Positions 15,625-24,634 of a stretch of 37,666 nucleotides of DNA are shown here, in pieces. The notes under the pieces are model-generated. The model made no database searches. It saw only the letters and a program-made list of their open reading frames with translations, and was not told the DNA's origin. Position 1 is the stretch's first letter. The number at the start of each line of letters is the position of its first letter. Origin of the DNA: Spirochaetales bacterium (lineage in GTDB: Bacteria > Spirochaetota > Spirochaetia > DAHUYW01); assembly GCA_027306915.1 (NCBI GenBank), contig DAHUYW010000040.1:1-37666 (forward strand), written 5' to 3'. The position numbers were made by a program, and so were the translations under genes.

Positions 15625-18267
15625 ATGAATAAGAACATTCACCTTTTTAGCACAAAGGATTTTACCAAGGACAGTGAGATTATGGCGAAGATCGGCATTC
15701 GCGGGCAGCAGGCGATGGAGTTTGCCGCCCTGAACCTGCCGATTCTCCCCGGCTTCATCATCGACTCGGAGATCGGCTCCCACCTGGAGAAGGTAAATCT
15801 CGCTTCGGAGCTTCGGCCCTACTTCAAGAAAGTAGAAAGCATCACCGGCAAGACTTTCGGTGATCCTGGTAATCCGCTCCTTGTGAAGATCGTCGTCAGC
15901 CCGAATCTCGCCATCGTTCACTACCCGACGCTTCATAATTACGGGCTGACTCTGCCGACGATACCCGGGTTTAACCACTTCGTCGGAGAGGCCTTCGGTT
16001 ATCACGAGATTCTTTTCCTCGTGAGCGGTAACCTCGAGATCGAGGCGCGCATCGCGGAGCTGGAAGGCAGAACCAACGATCAGACCAAGATCAAGAAGCG
16101 CTTGGATGAGCTGAAGGTTCTCCTCTCCAAAGAGGTAAAGAACCCCGATTATCACAAGGCCATCGCCGAGTACAGCTCGTTCTTCAGCCGCGGCTTCTTC
16201 GACGATCCTATGACCCAGCTCGAATTGGCGCTCAAGCGGATCAGCCACATGCTTGCCCTCGACGAGCTCAACGACAATGACACCTCGCTCGTCGTGCAAC
16301 CCATGGTCTACGGCAACTACGGCAAGAACTCTGCAAGCGGCACATTCTTCACTCGGGACATCGTTTCGGGAGAGGATATCCTCGACGGTAAGTTCTTCCA
16401 GGAGAAGTTCAACGAGATCGATGCCGAGGGCAAAGACATCAATCTCATCGACAAGCACTTCCTGGCTGAGCTCCAGAAAATCGCGAGAAAGGTTGAAGAC
16501 CACTACAAAGAAATTCGTTCCATCAGGTTCACGATCGAGAACGGCAAGGTTTGGCTCATCGATCAGCGCCCGGTCATGACCAAGTCCACCCAGGCCGACA
16601 TTCGAACCCTTCTCGCTCTCAACAAGCGGAAGATAGTCTCGGATCGCGAGCTGGTGATGGCGATCAAACCCTCGCAGCTCAATGAGATTCTTCATCCTGT
16701 CGTCAATCTGAACAGCGTGAAAGGGCTCAAGCGCCTCGATGGGGGCATCTCCGGGGCTCCCGGAGCCGCCATTGGACGTCTTTGCTTCACCACCGACGGC
16801 CTCCTCGACGCGCACAAGGCTGCCGCTCTGGCAGGCGAGGACACTCGCTTCATTCTCTGCATGCCCGCGACCTTTGCCGAGGACGTGAAGGCGATCGAGG
16901 TAGCGACGGGTGTTATCTCCTCTGAGGGAGGCTACTCGGCCCACGCATCGGTAGTTGCCCGGCAGTACGGGAAGGTATCCCTCGTCAAGACCGAGATGAA
17001 GTTCAGAGGAAAGACCGCGACGATCGGAAATGTCGTTCTCAAGGAGGGAGACTATGTCACGCTGAACGTCCCCTTCTACGGTGCGCCCCAGGTCTACCTC
17101 GGCACGGCCGAGCTCATCGAGCCGGACCCCAAGGAATCTGGGCTGCTTGACTTCATTGCGATCGTCAAGAACTACGTTCCCGACTTCCATGTGAGGGTGA
17201 ATGCCGACAAGCCGCGCGACGCCGCCCTTGCTTTGAAGTTCGGCGCCGAGGGGATAGGTCTCTGCCGAACCGAGCACATGTTCTTCGACGAGAAACGTAT
17301 CAATGTCTTTCGGGAAATGATCATCTCCGATACCGTCGAGGATCGCCGAAAGGCCTTGCGTCAGCTCAAGGTCATGCAGCGGAAGGATTTCTATGACCTC
17401 TTCAAGATCATGCGAGGGAAAGAGGTAACGATCCGTCTCCTCGATGCCCCGCTCCACGAGTTTCTGCCGCATAACGACGCCGAGATGAAGGCCTTCCTCA
17501 AGTACCTGCGAAAGCAGAAGGGAAAGGAGCGGATCACCGTGGGCGAAGTGCAGGCAGGCTGCGAAGCCCTCCGGGAGTTCAATCCTATGCTCGGTCACCG
17601 GGGAGTCCGGATTGCGGTTTCGTATCCGGAGATCTACGAGATGCAGGTCCAAGCGATCTTTGAGGCGGTGTACCAGCTCAAGAAAGAGGGAGTCGATGTC
17701 CGCCCCGAGGTAATGATCCCCATCGTGATGAACGAAAGCGAGCTCAAGCTCGTCGTCTACGGAAAGAAGATCGAGGGCTACTCGGTAAAGGGCCTCGTAG
17801 AGGTTGAGAAGGACGTGCGCTCCAGCTTGAAGGCGCGACCGGTGCCCTACAAGATCGGCACCATGATCGAGCTACCGGTTGCGGCTCTCGCGGCCGGAGA
17901 GATTGCGCGGTACGCCGACTTCTTCTCGTTTGGCACCAACGACCTCACCCAGACGACGATCGGTCTGTCGCGCGACGACTTCAACTCCTTCATGCCCGAC
18001 TATACTCGATTCGACATCATCGATGGCAACCCCTTCCAAATCCTCGACAAGCACGTGAAGGAGCTCATAGCGATCGCCGTCCGGCGCGGCACGCTCACAC
18101 GCCCGGGACTCGTAAAGGGCCTGTGCGGAGAGCATGGAGCGATGCCGGACAATATCCGCTTCTGCATGGACGCGGGACTCGACTACGTCTCCTGCTCACC
18201 CTACTCGGTGCCGCTTGCTACCTTAGCCGTTGCGCAGGTGAACTTCGACAAAGGCAAGTTCAACTGA
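15625..18267 (+). CDS. ppdK: Pyruvate phosphate dikinase-like protein with divergent nucleotide-binding half
   Basis: PPDK interconverts ATP + Pi + pyruvate and AMP + PPi + PEP through a swivelling phosphohistidine domain. Seen: 880 residues, the normal length. Intact: the phospho-His loop GGYSAHASVVAR (His440), and the PEP/pyruvate barrel with Arg548 (LCRTEHMF), Arg604 (IRLLDAPLHEFLP), Arg659 (LGHRG), Glu749 (GTMIELP), Asp773 (FGTNDLTQ) and the acid/base Cys834 (GLCGEHG). Divergent: the N-terminal ATP-grasp domain. The usual LLGGKGANLAEM reads KIGIRGQQAMEF, the VRSGA-SMPGMMDT segment has become VVSPNLAIVHYPTL (catalytic Arg lost near residue 90), and the EFTIE Glu and LQTR Gln appear as Arg301 and Asp313. 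It may no longer use ATP/Pi normally. Start ATG 15625 with GAGGGAAA upstream. Confidence 0.88.
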   Translation: MNKNIHLFSTKDFTKDSEIMAKIGIRGQQAMEFAALNLPILPGFIIDSEIGSHLEKVNLASELRPYFKKVESITGKTFGDPGNPLLVKIVVSPNLAIVHYPTLHNYGLTLPTIPGFNHFVGEAFGYHEILFLVSGNLEIEARIAELEGRTNDQTKIKKRLDELKVLLSKEVKNPDYHKAIAEYSSFFSRGFFDDPMTQLELALKRISHMLALDELNDNDTSLVVQPMVYGNYGKNSASGTFFTRDIVSGEDILDGKFFQEKFNEIDAEGKDINLIDKHFLAELQKIARKVEDHYKEIRSIRFTIENGKVWLIDQRPVMTKSTQADIRTLLALNKRKIVSDRELVMAIKPSQLNEILHPVVNLNSVKGLKRLDGGISGAPGAAIGRLCFTTDGLLDAHKAAALAGEDTRFILCMPATFAEDVKAIEVATGVISSEGGYSAHASVVARQYGKVSLVKTEMKFRGKTATIGNVVLKEGDYVTLNVPFYGAPQVYLGTAELIEPDPKESGLLDFIAIVKNYVPDFHVRVNADKPRDAALALKFGAEGIGLCRTEHMFFDEKRINVFREMIISDTVEDRRKALRQLKVMQRKDFYDLFKIMRGKEVTIRLLDAPLHEFLPHNDAEMKAFLKYLRKQKGKERITVGEVQAGCEALREFNPMLGHRGVRIAVSYPEIYEMQVQAIFEAVYQLKKEGVDVRPEVMIPIVMNESELKLVVYGKKIEGYSVKGLVEVEKDVRSSLKARPVPYKIGTMIELPVAALAAGEIARYADFFSFGTNDLTQTTIGLSRDDFNSFMPDYTRFDIIDGNPFQILDKHVKELIAIAVRRGTLTRPGLVKGLCGEHGAMPDNIRFCMDAGLDYVSCSPYSVPLATLAVAQVNFDKGKFN

Positions 18268-18339
18268 AGGGACGATAGCGCGCGGAAAGGCAAACGGTTT
18301 TACCGATTCGAAGACCCGCAGTGAGCGCATTGCTGCAGC

Positions 18340-18372
18340 GAGGCCCTCGGCCTATGGTCGGGGCCTCTTTTT
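18340..18372 (+). terminator. Rho-independent terminator after the PPDK-like gene
   Basis: GAGGCCC (18340-18346) pairs with GGGCCTC (18361-18367); after a bulged T the stem continues as CGGCC with GGTCG around a TAT loop. TTTTT follows at 18368-18372. It closes the plus-strand unit before the convergent TPR gene. Confidence 0.88.
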
Positions 18373-18436
18373 GTCTGCTTCAGGCTACCCGGCATCACGA
18401 AGAAAGATGGAGCATGATTGAACGGCTCGGGCAGCG

Positions 18437-20350
18437 TCAGGAGGACACTCCACGCGCAAGTGTCTTAAGCTTCTCAGCCTTCACGAGGTATTTTTCGGCG
18501 AACGAAGCGATCCCTTGTTTCTTGTAAATCATCCCGATGTTCAGGTAGGCTCGCCAATCGTCCTTGGCCAAGGTCGTGACGCGGCGGAAGACCGAAAGCG
18601 CCTTTTCCATGTTCTCGGCCTTGTAGTAGAAGACCCCCAGGATCAAGAGAAGGGTCGGGGAGGGCTTCTTGTGGTATGCGATGGCCTTCTCGAGGAGGGC
18701 GGTCGCATTCTCGCGGTTACCAAGCTTGTCCATACAGTAGATCAACGACCGAATGAGATCCTCGTTCGCAGGGTCTTCGCGAAGCAGCCGCCGGTAGATG
18801 ATGGCCGCGTCGCGGTATTGGCCGGTCTTTCGCAAGCAGAGCGCAAGCAGCCTGTCCAGCCGACGGTCGTCCCTCTGAAACGGCATGTATTGGCGGATCT
18901 CCGCGGCCGCGTCCTTATAGCTCTCCGCATCGACCAGGAAGTGGATGAACTCCCGTCGCACCTCGACGTCTTCCGTGAACTTCTTGAGATAGTCCTTGTA
19001 GGCGCCGACTGCATCCTGCGTGCGACCCAAGGCTTTGAAGACCGAGACAAGTCCCAGGAAGGCGGGTCGATGATCTGCCGCGAGCACAATCGCCTTGCGG
19101 AACCACTTCTCGGCAAGGTTGGCCATTCCTGCACGAACATACTCCTGCCCGAGCGCCGAAAAGAGGAAAGCATCGGGACCGCTGCGCTTGATTTCCGCCT
19201 GCAATGCGGGGATCGTCTTTTCGGTGGGCTCCCCGACCTTGCAGGCGCACAAGGACGAATAATAGGAGCTCACGCTGTTGTCGGGATCGATTCTCTCGAT
19301 CACGCCAAGCTCCCGGCGCATGGCGTCCCACTCCTCCTTCTGCCAATGAATCATAGCGAGGCCGTAATGCGCCTCCAGCTTGCTGCGATTCACATCGAGA
19401 ACGCGGGAGAAGTGATTGGCCGCTTTCTCGAAATCTCCGAGGATACGGTATGCCTCGCCCACGAGGAGATGCATGTCGATGTCCTTCGGCAGCGCATGCA
19501 ACACCTTCTCCGCATGAAAGATGGCGACGGAATGCTGGCCTCGCTGGAAGTGCTGGATTGCCACCACTCGATTCGTGCTGGAGGGCTCCCAAGAAAACTG
19601 CTCGGGCTTCGGGGTGAGTCCGAGCCGCCGCAGCTCTTCGGTCGCCATTCGTGATTCGCCCATGCGCTGGAGGAGCACTGCCCGCTGGAAGCGGATCGCA
19701 GGATCGTCCGGCGCCATCTTGACCGCCAGGTCGTAGTGGGCGAGAGCTTCCTGGACATTCCCTAGCTCGCGATCGATGGAGGCCAGATAGAGATGAAGAA
19801 GGATGCCGTCCCCTCCGCGCGCGCGGATGAACTGGAGCATCTGACTTGCGAGCTCGAGGTCGCCGCGGTGGAAGGTGCGAATTCCCTGTACCAGCAGGGC
19901 GTTCAAGTAGCCGGTGTAGAGCTTCTTGTTTTCAGGGTTGAGGGCGACCGCCCTTCCGAGATAGTCGGCGGCAATCTCGGGACGGTGCACCTTCAGGTAG
20001 GCGAACCCGATGAGACTGAGCGCGGTGGGCGAGTCGGGATTATGCGTGAGAGCCTGCTTGAGATATTGGACCGCAATCGCCGGTGCGCCAAGGGAGAGGT
20101 AGGATCGGCCAAGGAAAAGGTAGCCGGCTCCCGACTTCGGCTCGAGCTCGATGAAGGACTTGAGCGGCGGAATGGCCAGATCGTATCTGCCCATGGCATG
20201 ATAGCTGCGCCCCAGATACAGAAATGCCTCGGGCTCCGAATCGGTCTCGCTCGTTATCCGGGAGAGAAGATCCACCGCGCGCAGGTAGTCGCGGTTTCGT
20301 CCAGCTTCGATTGCCTCTCGAAGAAGCGCGTGGTAGTCCGTCTGCTTCAT
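18437..20350 (-). CDS. Large TPR repeat protein
   Basis: Seen: 637 residues starting MKQTDYHALL. Tetratricopeptide repeats run almost end to end, for example EPEAFLYLGRSYHAMGRYDL, ALSLIGFAYLKVHRPEIAADY, ILLHLYLASIDRELGNVQEA, AFLFSALGQEYVRAGMANLA and RAYLNIGMIYKKQGIASFAE. There is no signal peptide or membrane segment in this start, so it is probably a cytoplasmic scaffold. The frame is open to 20491 but the extra 47 residues are Arg-rich and uncharacteristic. GAGGG touches the ATG, too close for a normal Shine-Dalgarno; with the -10 box ending 10 bases before the ATG, the mRNA may be nearly leaderless. It stands alone, divergent from purB. Confidence 0.88.
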   Translation of the reverse strand: MKQTDYHALLREAIEAGRNRDYLRAVDLLSRITSETDSEPEAFLYLGRSYHAMGRYDLAIPPLKSFIELEPKSGAGYLFLGRSYLSLGAPAIAVQYLKQALTHNPDSPTALSLIGFAYLKVHRPEIAADYLGRAVALNPENKKLYTGYLNALLVQGIRTFHRGDLELASQMLQFIRARGGDGILLHLYLASIDRELGNVQEALAHYDLAVKMAPDDPAIRFQRAVLLQRMGESRMATEELRRLGLTPKPEQFSWEPSSTNRVVAIQHFQRGQHSVAIFHAEKVLHALPKDIDMHLLVGEAYRILGDFEKAANHFSRVLDVNRSKLEAHYGLAMIHWQKEEWDAMRRELGVIERIDPDNSVSSYYSSLCACKVGEPTEKTIPALQAEIKRSGPDAFLFSALGQEYVRAGMANLAEKWFRKAIVLAADHRPAFLGLVSVFKALGRTQDAVGAYKDYLKKFTEDVEVRREFIHFLVDAESYKDAAAEIRQYMPFQRDDRRLDRLLALCLRKTGQYRDAAIIYRRLLREDPANEDLIRSLIYCMDKLGNRENATALLEKAIAYHKKPSPTLLLILGVFYYKAENMEKALSVFRRVTTLAKDDWRAYLNIGMIYKKQGIASFAEKYLVKAEKLKTLARGVSS

Positions 20351-20360
20351 CCCTCGAATC

Positions 20361-20390
20361 AATTTACGCCGATTTCGATCCGTAAAACAA
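20361..20390 (-). promoter_or_regulatory. Candidate promoter of the TPR gene
   Basis: Minus strand: TTGTTT (20390-20385), an 18-base spacer, then TAAATT (20366-20361). Transcription would start about 3-4 bases before the ATG at 20350. Confidence 0.4.
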
Positions 20391-20428
20391 GTAGATAACC
20401 TCGGCCAGCGCCGGTTGTTGTTTGCTCC

Positions 20429-20451
20429 GGTCTCTCGCGGAGACCTTTTTT
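20429..20451 (+). terminator. Plus-strand intrinsic terminator with no gene before it
   Basis: GGTCTC (20429-20434), loop TCGCG, GAGACC (20440-20445), then six T. It is oriented for plus-strand transcripts, but the only gene upstream (TPR) lies on the minus strand, and the purB promoter begins 33 bases downstream. It would stop antisense or read-through RNA before purB. Confidence 0.8.
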
Positions 20452-20484
20452 CGCGGCGGCGAGCTCTCGGTTGGCGCCGACCTT

Positions 20485-20513
20485 TTGACAAGAAAGTCTC
20501 GATTTGCCATAAT
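20485..20513 (+). promoter_or_regulatory. Strong promoter of the purB-guaB-purA-guaA operon, apparently leaderless
   Basis: TTGACA (20485-20490, perfect), a 17-base spacer, then CATAAT (20508-20513). The ATG of purB begins at 20519, where transcription should start. No Shine-Dalgarno is present. Confidence 0.75.
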
Positions 20514-20518
20514 TCGCT

Positions 20519-21949
20519 ATGGTAGAGAGAAGTATTTACCTAAACATCTCCCCGCTCGATCATCGATACTATCTTTCCAACCGGGAAGCCTTCGACGAGC
20601 TGCAGCGCTGTCTGAGCGAAGAGGCGGTCGTACACAGCTGTCTCCGCGTCGAGGCAGCCCTTCTCGGCTGCTATGCCGAGCGCTTCTTTTCGGGGGCGCC
20701 CAAGCTTCTGCGTGCGGTAGAGGCCCTCCCGGAGTCCATCGGCGCGGAAGAGGTTTACCAGGAAGAGGAGAAGACGCACCACAACATTCGGGCCCTCGTC
20801 AACGTCATCAAGCGGAAGGTGCCCGAAGAGCTGCGTCCCTACGTTCACCTCGGGGCCACGTCAGTCGATGTCCTCGACACCGCGGCATCCCTTCGCCTGC
20901 GGGATGCGGTGCGAAAGGTCGTGCTTCCCCATCTCCTCGCCATCGAAGAGCGGCTCGTGGAAATCGTCAGGCGCACGTCGGCAACCCCACAGGTCGGTAG
21001 AACCCACGGCCAGCACGCGGTCCCTATAACCTTCGGCTTCGCGCTAGCCGAGTATGTCTCGCGCCTTGGGAAAACTATCCTTGAGATCGAGGCGCGGTCG
21101 AATCAGCTCAAGGGGAAGCTCGCGGGAGCGGTCGGGGCTTACAACGCGACGAGCCTCGTCGTTCGCGATCCGGAAGAGCTCGAGCGGAGCTTTCTGGCGC
21201 GCCTTGATCTCCTGCCCTCCGAGCACTCCACGCAGCTTGTCGAACCCGAGTACTCATTGCGACTGCTCTTGGAGATGAATGTAGCCTTCGGGATCATCGC
21301 GAACCTTGCCGACGACCTACGCAATCTGCAGCGCTCGGAAATCGGAGAGGTCCGCGAAGAGTTCGGTTCGGCCCAGGTTGGCTCCTCGACGATGCCTCAG
21401 AAACGAAATCCGTGGAACAGCGAGCACGTGAAGAGCCTGTGGAAGGCCTTTGCGCCGCGGGTTATCACCTTCTTCATGGATCAGATCTCCGAGCACCAGC
21501 GTGATCTTACAAACTCAGCATCTGCCCGCTTTGTCGCCGATTACGTCGCGGGCTTTGTCGCAGCCCTCTGCCGAATGGAGACGATACTTGCTTCGCTGCA
21601 CGTGGACGACGAGAGAATGCGGAAAAATCTCGACCTCACCGGCGATCTCGTTTTGTCGGAGGCGGCCTATGTCCTTCTTGCTACCGCCGGCGAGCCCGAT
21701 GCTCACGAGGTCGTGCGCAGAATGACGCTGCGCTGCGAGGAAGGCGGAACGCGACTTCTGTCCGAAATCAAGACGGATGCGCCCATTTGGCACCTCATTT
21801 CTGCGCAGCTTGAAAAAACCCTCGGAGTTGACCCCGAGGAGTTTTTCTCGAACCCGGCCCTCTACCGGGGAAGGGCAGCCGAGAAAGCAATCGCGATAGC
21901 CGATCGCTACGCCGGCATCATCGCGTCAATACGGGAGGAATTGCAGTGA
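20519..21949 (+). CDS. purB: Adenylosuccinate lyase
   Basis: Cleaves SAICAR to AICAR and adenylosuccinate to AMP, releasing fumarate in both cases. Seen: 476 residues. Motifs: YVHLGATSVDVLDTA, RTHGQHAVPITFG with the catalytic His, and the superfamily signature SSTMPQKRNPWNSE near residue 290 with the mobile-loop Ser. The active-site residues are complete. The stop overlaps the guaB start as GTGA. It is the first gene of a four-gene operon that turns IMP into AMP and GMP. The ATG lies 5 bases after the -10 box, so translation probably begins on a leaderless mRNA. The start is supported by the immediate upstream promoter, and VERSIYLNISPLDHRYY fits the usual PurB N-terminus. Confidence 0.96.
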   Translation: MVERSIYLNISPLDHRYYLSNREAFDELQRCLSEEAVVHSCLRVEAALLGCYAERFFSGAPKLLRAVEALPESIGAEEVYQEEEKTHHNIRALVNVIKRKVPEELRPYVHLGATSVDVLDTAASLRLRDAVRKVVLPHLLAIEERLVEIVRRTSATPQVGRTHGQHAVPITFGFALAEYVSRLGKTILEIEARSNQLKGKLAGAVGAYNATSLVVRDPEELERSFLARLDLLPSEHSTQLVEPEYSLRLLLEMNVAFGIIANLADDLRNLQRSEIGEVREEFGSAQVGSSTMPQKRNPWNSEHVKSLWKAFAPRVITFFMDQISEHQRDLTNSASARFVADYVAGFVAALCRMETILASLHVDDERMRKNLDLTGDLVLSEAAYVLLATAGEPDAHEVVRRMTLRCEEGGTRLLSEIKTDAPIWHLISAQLEKTLGVDPEEFFSNPALYRGRAAEKAIAIADRYAGIIASIREELQ

Positions 21950-23388
21950 ACAGCATTGAACAGAGCTTAAGCTACGACGACGTGCTGCTGCTTCCGGAAT
22001 ATTCGGAGGTGATGCCTGGCGATACGGTGGTGCGAACCCGCCTCGCCGGCGAGCTCTATTTGAACGTACCGATATTGTCTGCGGCGATGGACACCGTGAC
22101 TGAGGACCGGATGGCAATCGCGCTTGCCCTCGAGGGAGGCGCAGGGGTCATTCACCGCAATCTCTCCCCCAAGCGGCAAGCGGAGCAGGTCGCCAAGGTG
22201 AAGCGCTACCTGAACTGGATCATCGAGTCGCCGATCACCGTGGAGAAAAACCACACGATAGCCGACGTTCGCAGGACTATCGCTGCCTCCCACGTCTCCG
22301 GCCTTCCGGTCACCGACGAGATCGGCAGACTCTGCGGGATCATCACGGCTCGCGATCTTCGCTTCTGCAAGGATGACAACCGCCTCGTGAACGATGTAAT
22401 GACGAAAGAGGTCATCGTCGAGCGGGGAAGACCTACCCCGGAAAGCGCGCAGGAGAAATTCGACCACTTCAAGATCGAGAAGCTCCCTGTCGTCGACGCA
22501 GACGGAAAGATCATCGGCCTCATCACGGTGAAGGACATGGAGAAGCACCAGCTCTATCCGAGCGCCGCTCTCGATGCACACGGGCGACTGGTCGTCGGCG
22601 CGGCCCTCTCGCCGAACGATTACGAGAACCGTCTGCCGCTGCTTCTCGAAAGCAGAGTCGATTTCGTCGTAATGGACACGGCCCACGGCGACACGAAGAG
22701 TGTGATAGAGGCGGTTCGCGAAATCAAGCGTCGCTTCAACATTCTCGTCGTCGGCGGAAATGTAGCCACGAGGGAAGGAACCCGCCGCCTTATCGACGCC
22801 GGCGCCGACGCCATCAAGGTGGGAGTCGGGCCCGGCTCGATCTGCACGACCCGCGTTGTGGCAGGGATCGGAGTGCCACAATTCAGTGCGGTTCTCTGGT
22901 GCGCCGAGGAGGCCGAGCGAGACCGCATTCCCATCATAGCGGACGGCGGGGTGAAATTCTCGGGCGACATCACCAAGGCGATCTGCGCCGGGGCCGAAAC
23001 GGTCATGGTCGGCAACCTCTTCGCCGGGCTCAAGGAGGCTCCGGGGAAGGAGATAATCTACGACGGGCGCATGTTCAAGGAGTACCGCGGGATGGGCTCG
23101 ATCGCCGCGATTCGCGAGGGAGCCGGCGATCGCTACCAGATCCGCGAGAACGAAGAGCCCGTTCCGGAGGGGATCGAGGGCCGGGTTCCCTACAAGGGGG
23201 AGCTCAAACCCTACCTCCATCAGATAATCACCGGCCTGCGCAAGGGGATGGGCTACTGCGGATGCCGGACAATCGATGAATTGCGCCGATACAAGAAATT
23301 TGTTAGGATTTCCGCCGCCGGCCTCAAGGAGAGTCATATCCACGACGTGACCATCTCGCAGGAGGCGCCGAACTACTCGAAACCCTAG
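21946..23388 (+). CDS. guaB: IMP dehydrogenase
   Basis: Oxidises IMP to XMP with NAD, the committed step to GMP. Seen: 480 residues from a GTG at 21946 that overlaps the purB stop; GGGAGGA lies 7-13 bases upstream. The N-terminal [14 protein letters not shown] is typical. A CBS-domain pair follows at about 95-210 ([26 protein letters not shown]), then the TIM barrel with the loop [11 protein letters not shown] (catalytic Cys300), the phosphate site [12 protein letters not shown], the EYRGMGS motif and the flap [10 protein letters not shown]. All key residues are present. CBS domains let adenine and guanine nucleotides regulate activity in many bacteria. The frame ends 16 bases before purA. 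Confidence 0.97.
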   Translation: MNSIEQSLSYDDVLLLPEYSEVMPGDTVVRTRLAGELYLNVPILSAAMDTVTEDRMAIALALEGGAGVIHRNLSPKRQAEQVAKVKRYLNWIIESPITVEKNHTIADVRRTIAASHVSGLPVTDEIGRLCGIITARDLRFCKDDNRLVNDVMTKEVIVERGRPTPESAQEKFDHFKIEKLPVVDADGKIIGLITVKDMEKHQLYPSAALDAHGRLVVGAALSPNDYENRLPLLLESRVDFVVMDTAHGDTKSVIEAVREIKRRFNILVVGGNVATREGTRRLIDAGADAIKVGVGPGSICTTRVVAGIGVPQFSAVLWCAEEAERDRIPIIADGGVKFSGDITKAICAGAETVMVGNLFAGLKEAPGKEIIYDGRMFKEYRGMGSIAAIREGAGDRYQIRENEEPVPEGIEGRVPYKGELKPYLHQIITGLRKGMGYCGCRTIDELRRYKKFVRISAAGLKESHIHDVTISQEAPNYSKP

Positions 23389-23404
23389 TCCAAAAAGAGG
23401 TCGT

Positions 23405-24634
23405 ATGAATCTGGTTGTCATCGGGGCGCAGTGGGGAGACGAAGGAAAGGGTAAGATCGTTGACTATCTGGCTGCCGAGTCGGATATCATCGTCCGTTTC
23501 TCGGGCGGGGCCAACGCCGGTCACACCATAGTGACCGACAAGGACACCTACAAGCTTCACCTTGTTCCCTCCGGAATCATTTATCCGGACAAAGTAGTGA
23601 TACTCGGCACCGGGATGGTGATCGATCCGGCTGCGCTCTTCGATGAGCTTGCCATGCTCACGGAGAAGGGAATCGAGTGGAAAGGGCGGGTACTCATCTC
23701 CGACCGGGCTCATCTTGTGCTTCCGCGTTACAAGCGCATGGATGCAGAGGCCGAGGCGAAGAGGCGCAATCCCATCGGGACCACGGGACGAGGCATCGGC
23801 ATCACCTATGCGATGAAGGCACATCGCGAAGGGATTCGAGTGGGCGACGTCATCGAGGACGAGGTGAGGAAGACCCTCCTCCCGGAGGATCGCGAGTTCA
23901 TTGAGCCCTTTCTCGACCGCCTGCGCCCGATGATGATCGACATAGCGGCCTACCTCGCCGGAAATCGGGTCAAGCGCATCCTCTACGAAGGGGCCCAAGG
24001 CATCCTGCTCGACCTCGACATAGGAACGTTTCCCTTCGTCTCTTCCGGTTACTCGGCAGCGGCAGGCGCCTCTCTCGGCGGTGGGATCGGTCCGCGCGCC
24101 ATCGATCGGGTGCTCGGAGTCTTCAAGGCCTATACGACTCGGGTCGGCAACGGACCCTTTCCGACTGAGTTCAGTGAAGAGGACGACCACAGTCTCATTT
24201 CGATGATCCGAGAAGCCGGCCGTGAGTACGGGGTTACAACGGGAAGGCCGAGGCGCTGCGGCTATCTCGATCTCGTCGCCCTCCGCTACGCCTGCCGCAC
24301 CAACTCGATCGATTCGCTAGTGCTTACCCACCTTGACGTTTACGACACCCTTTCCGAAATCGAGGCCTGCATTGCCTACGACTACGACGGAAGGCGCCTC
24401 GAGGATTTCCCCACCTCGATTCATGTGCTGGAGAGCTGCAAACCGGTGACAAAAACCTTCCCGGGTTGGAAGCGATCTCTTCGCGAGTGCTGCAGATTCG
24501 AGGACTTGCCGAGCGAGGCAAGAAGCTATATCCGCTTCATCGAGGAGTTCACCGAGACGAACATCGACATCGTCTCGGTCGGCTACGAGCGACGACAGAC
24601 CATGATTCGCCGCGAATTATGGACAAGATCCTAG
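23405..24634 (+). CDS. purA: Adenylosuccinate synthetase
   Basis: GTP-dependent joining of IMP and aspartate to adenylosuccinate, the first step from IMP to AMP; PurB in the same operon completes it. Seen: 409 residues. Motifs: the start MNLVVIGAQWGDEGKGK with P-loop and catalytic Asp, SGGANAGHT with the catalytic His, GTTGRGIG, GPFPTE, and TTGRPRRCGYLD. It is slightly shorter than the usual ~430 residues. The Shine-Dalgarno is AAAGAGG just upstream. The last 16 bases overlap the guaA start. Having guaB and purA in one transcript sets both branches together; the split between AMP and GMP must then be set by enzyme regulation. Confidence 0.97.
   Translation: MNLVVIGAQWGDEGKGKIVDYLAAESDIIVRFSGGANAGHTIVTDKDTYKLHLVPSGIIYPDKVVILGTGMVIDPAALFDELAMLTEKGIEWKGRVLISDRAHLVLPRYKRMDAEAEAKRRNPIGTTGRGIGITYAMKAHREGIRVGDVIEDEVRKTLLPEDREFIEPFLDRLRPMMIDIAAYLAGNRVKRILYEGAQGILLDLDIGTFPFVSSGYSAAAGASLGGGIGPRAIDRVLGVFKAYTTRVGNGPFPTEFSEEDDHSLISMIREAGREYGVTTGRPRRCGYLDLVALRYACRTNSIDSLVLTHLDVYDTLSEIEACIAYDYDGRRLEDFPTSIHVLESCKPVTKTFPGWKRSLRECCRFEDLPSEARSYIRFIEEFTETNIDIVSVGYERRQTMIRRELWTRS

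Noticed and set aside
15601..17652. 683-residue minus-strand open frame opposite the PPDK-like gene
   Set aside because: Mirror of a high-GC3 coding frame; the plus strand encodes clear PPDK motifs.
20351..20518. Purine riboswitch before purB
   Set aside because: The hairpin-terminator lies upstream of the promoter, the expected transcript has no leader, and I see no three-way junction with purine-riboswitch loops.
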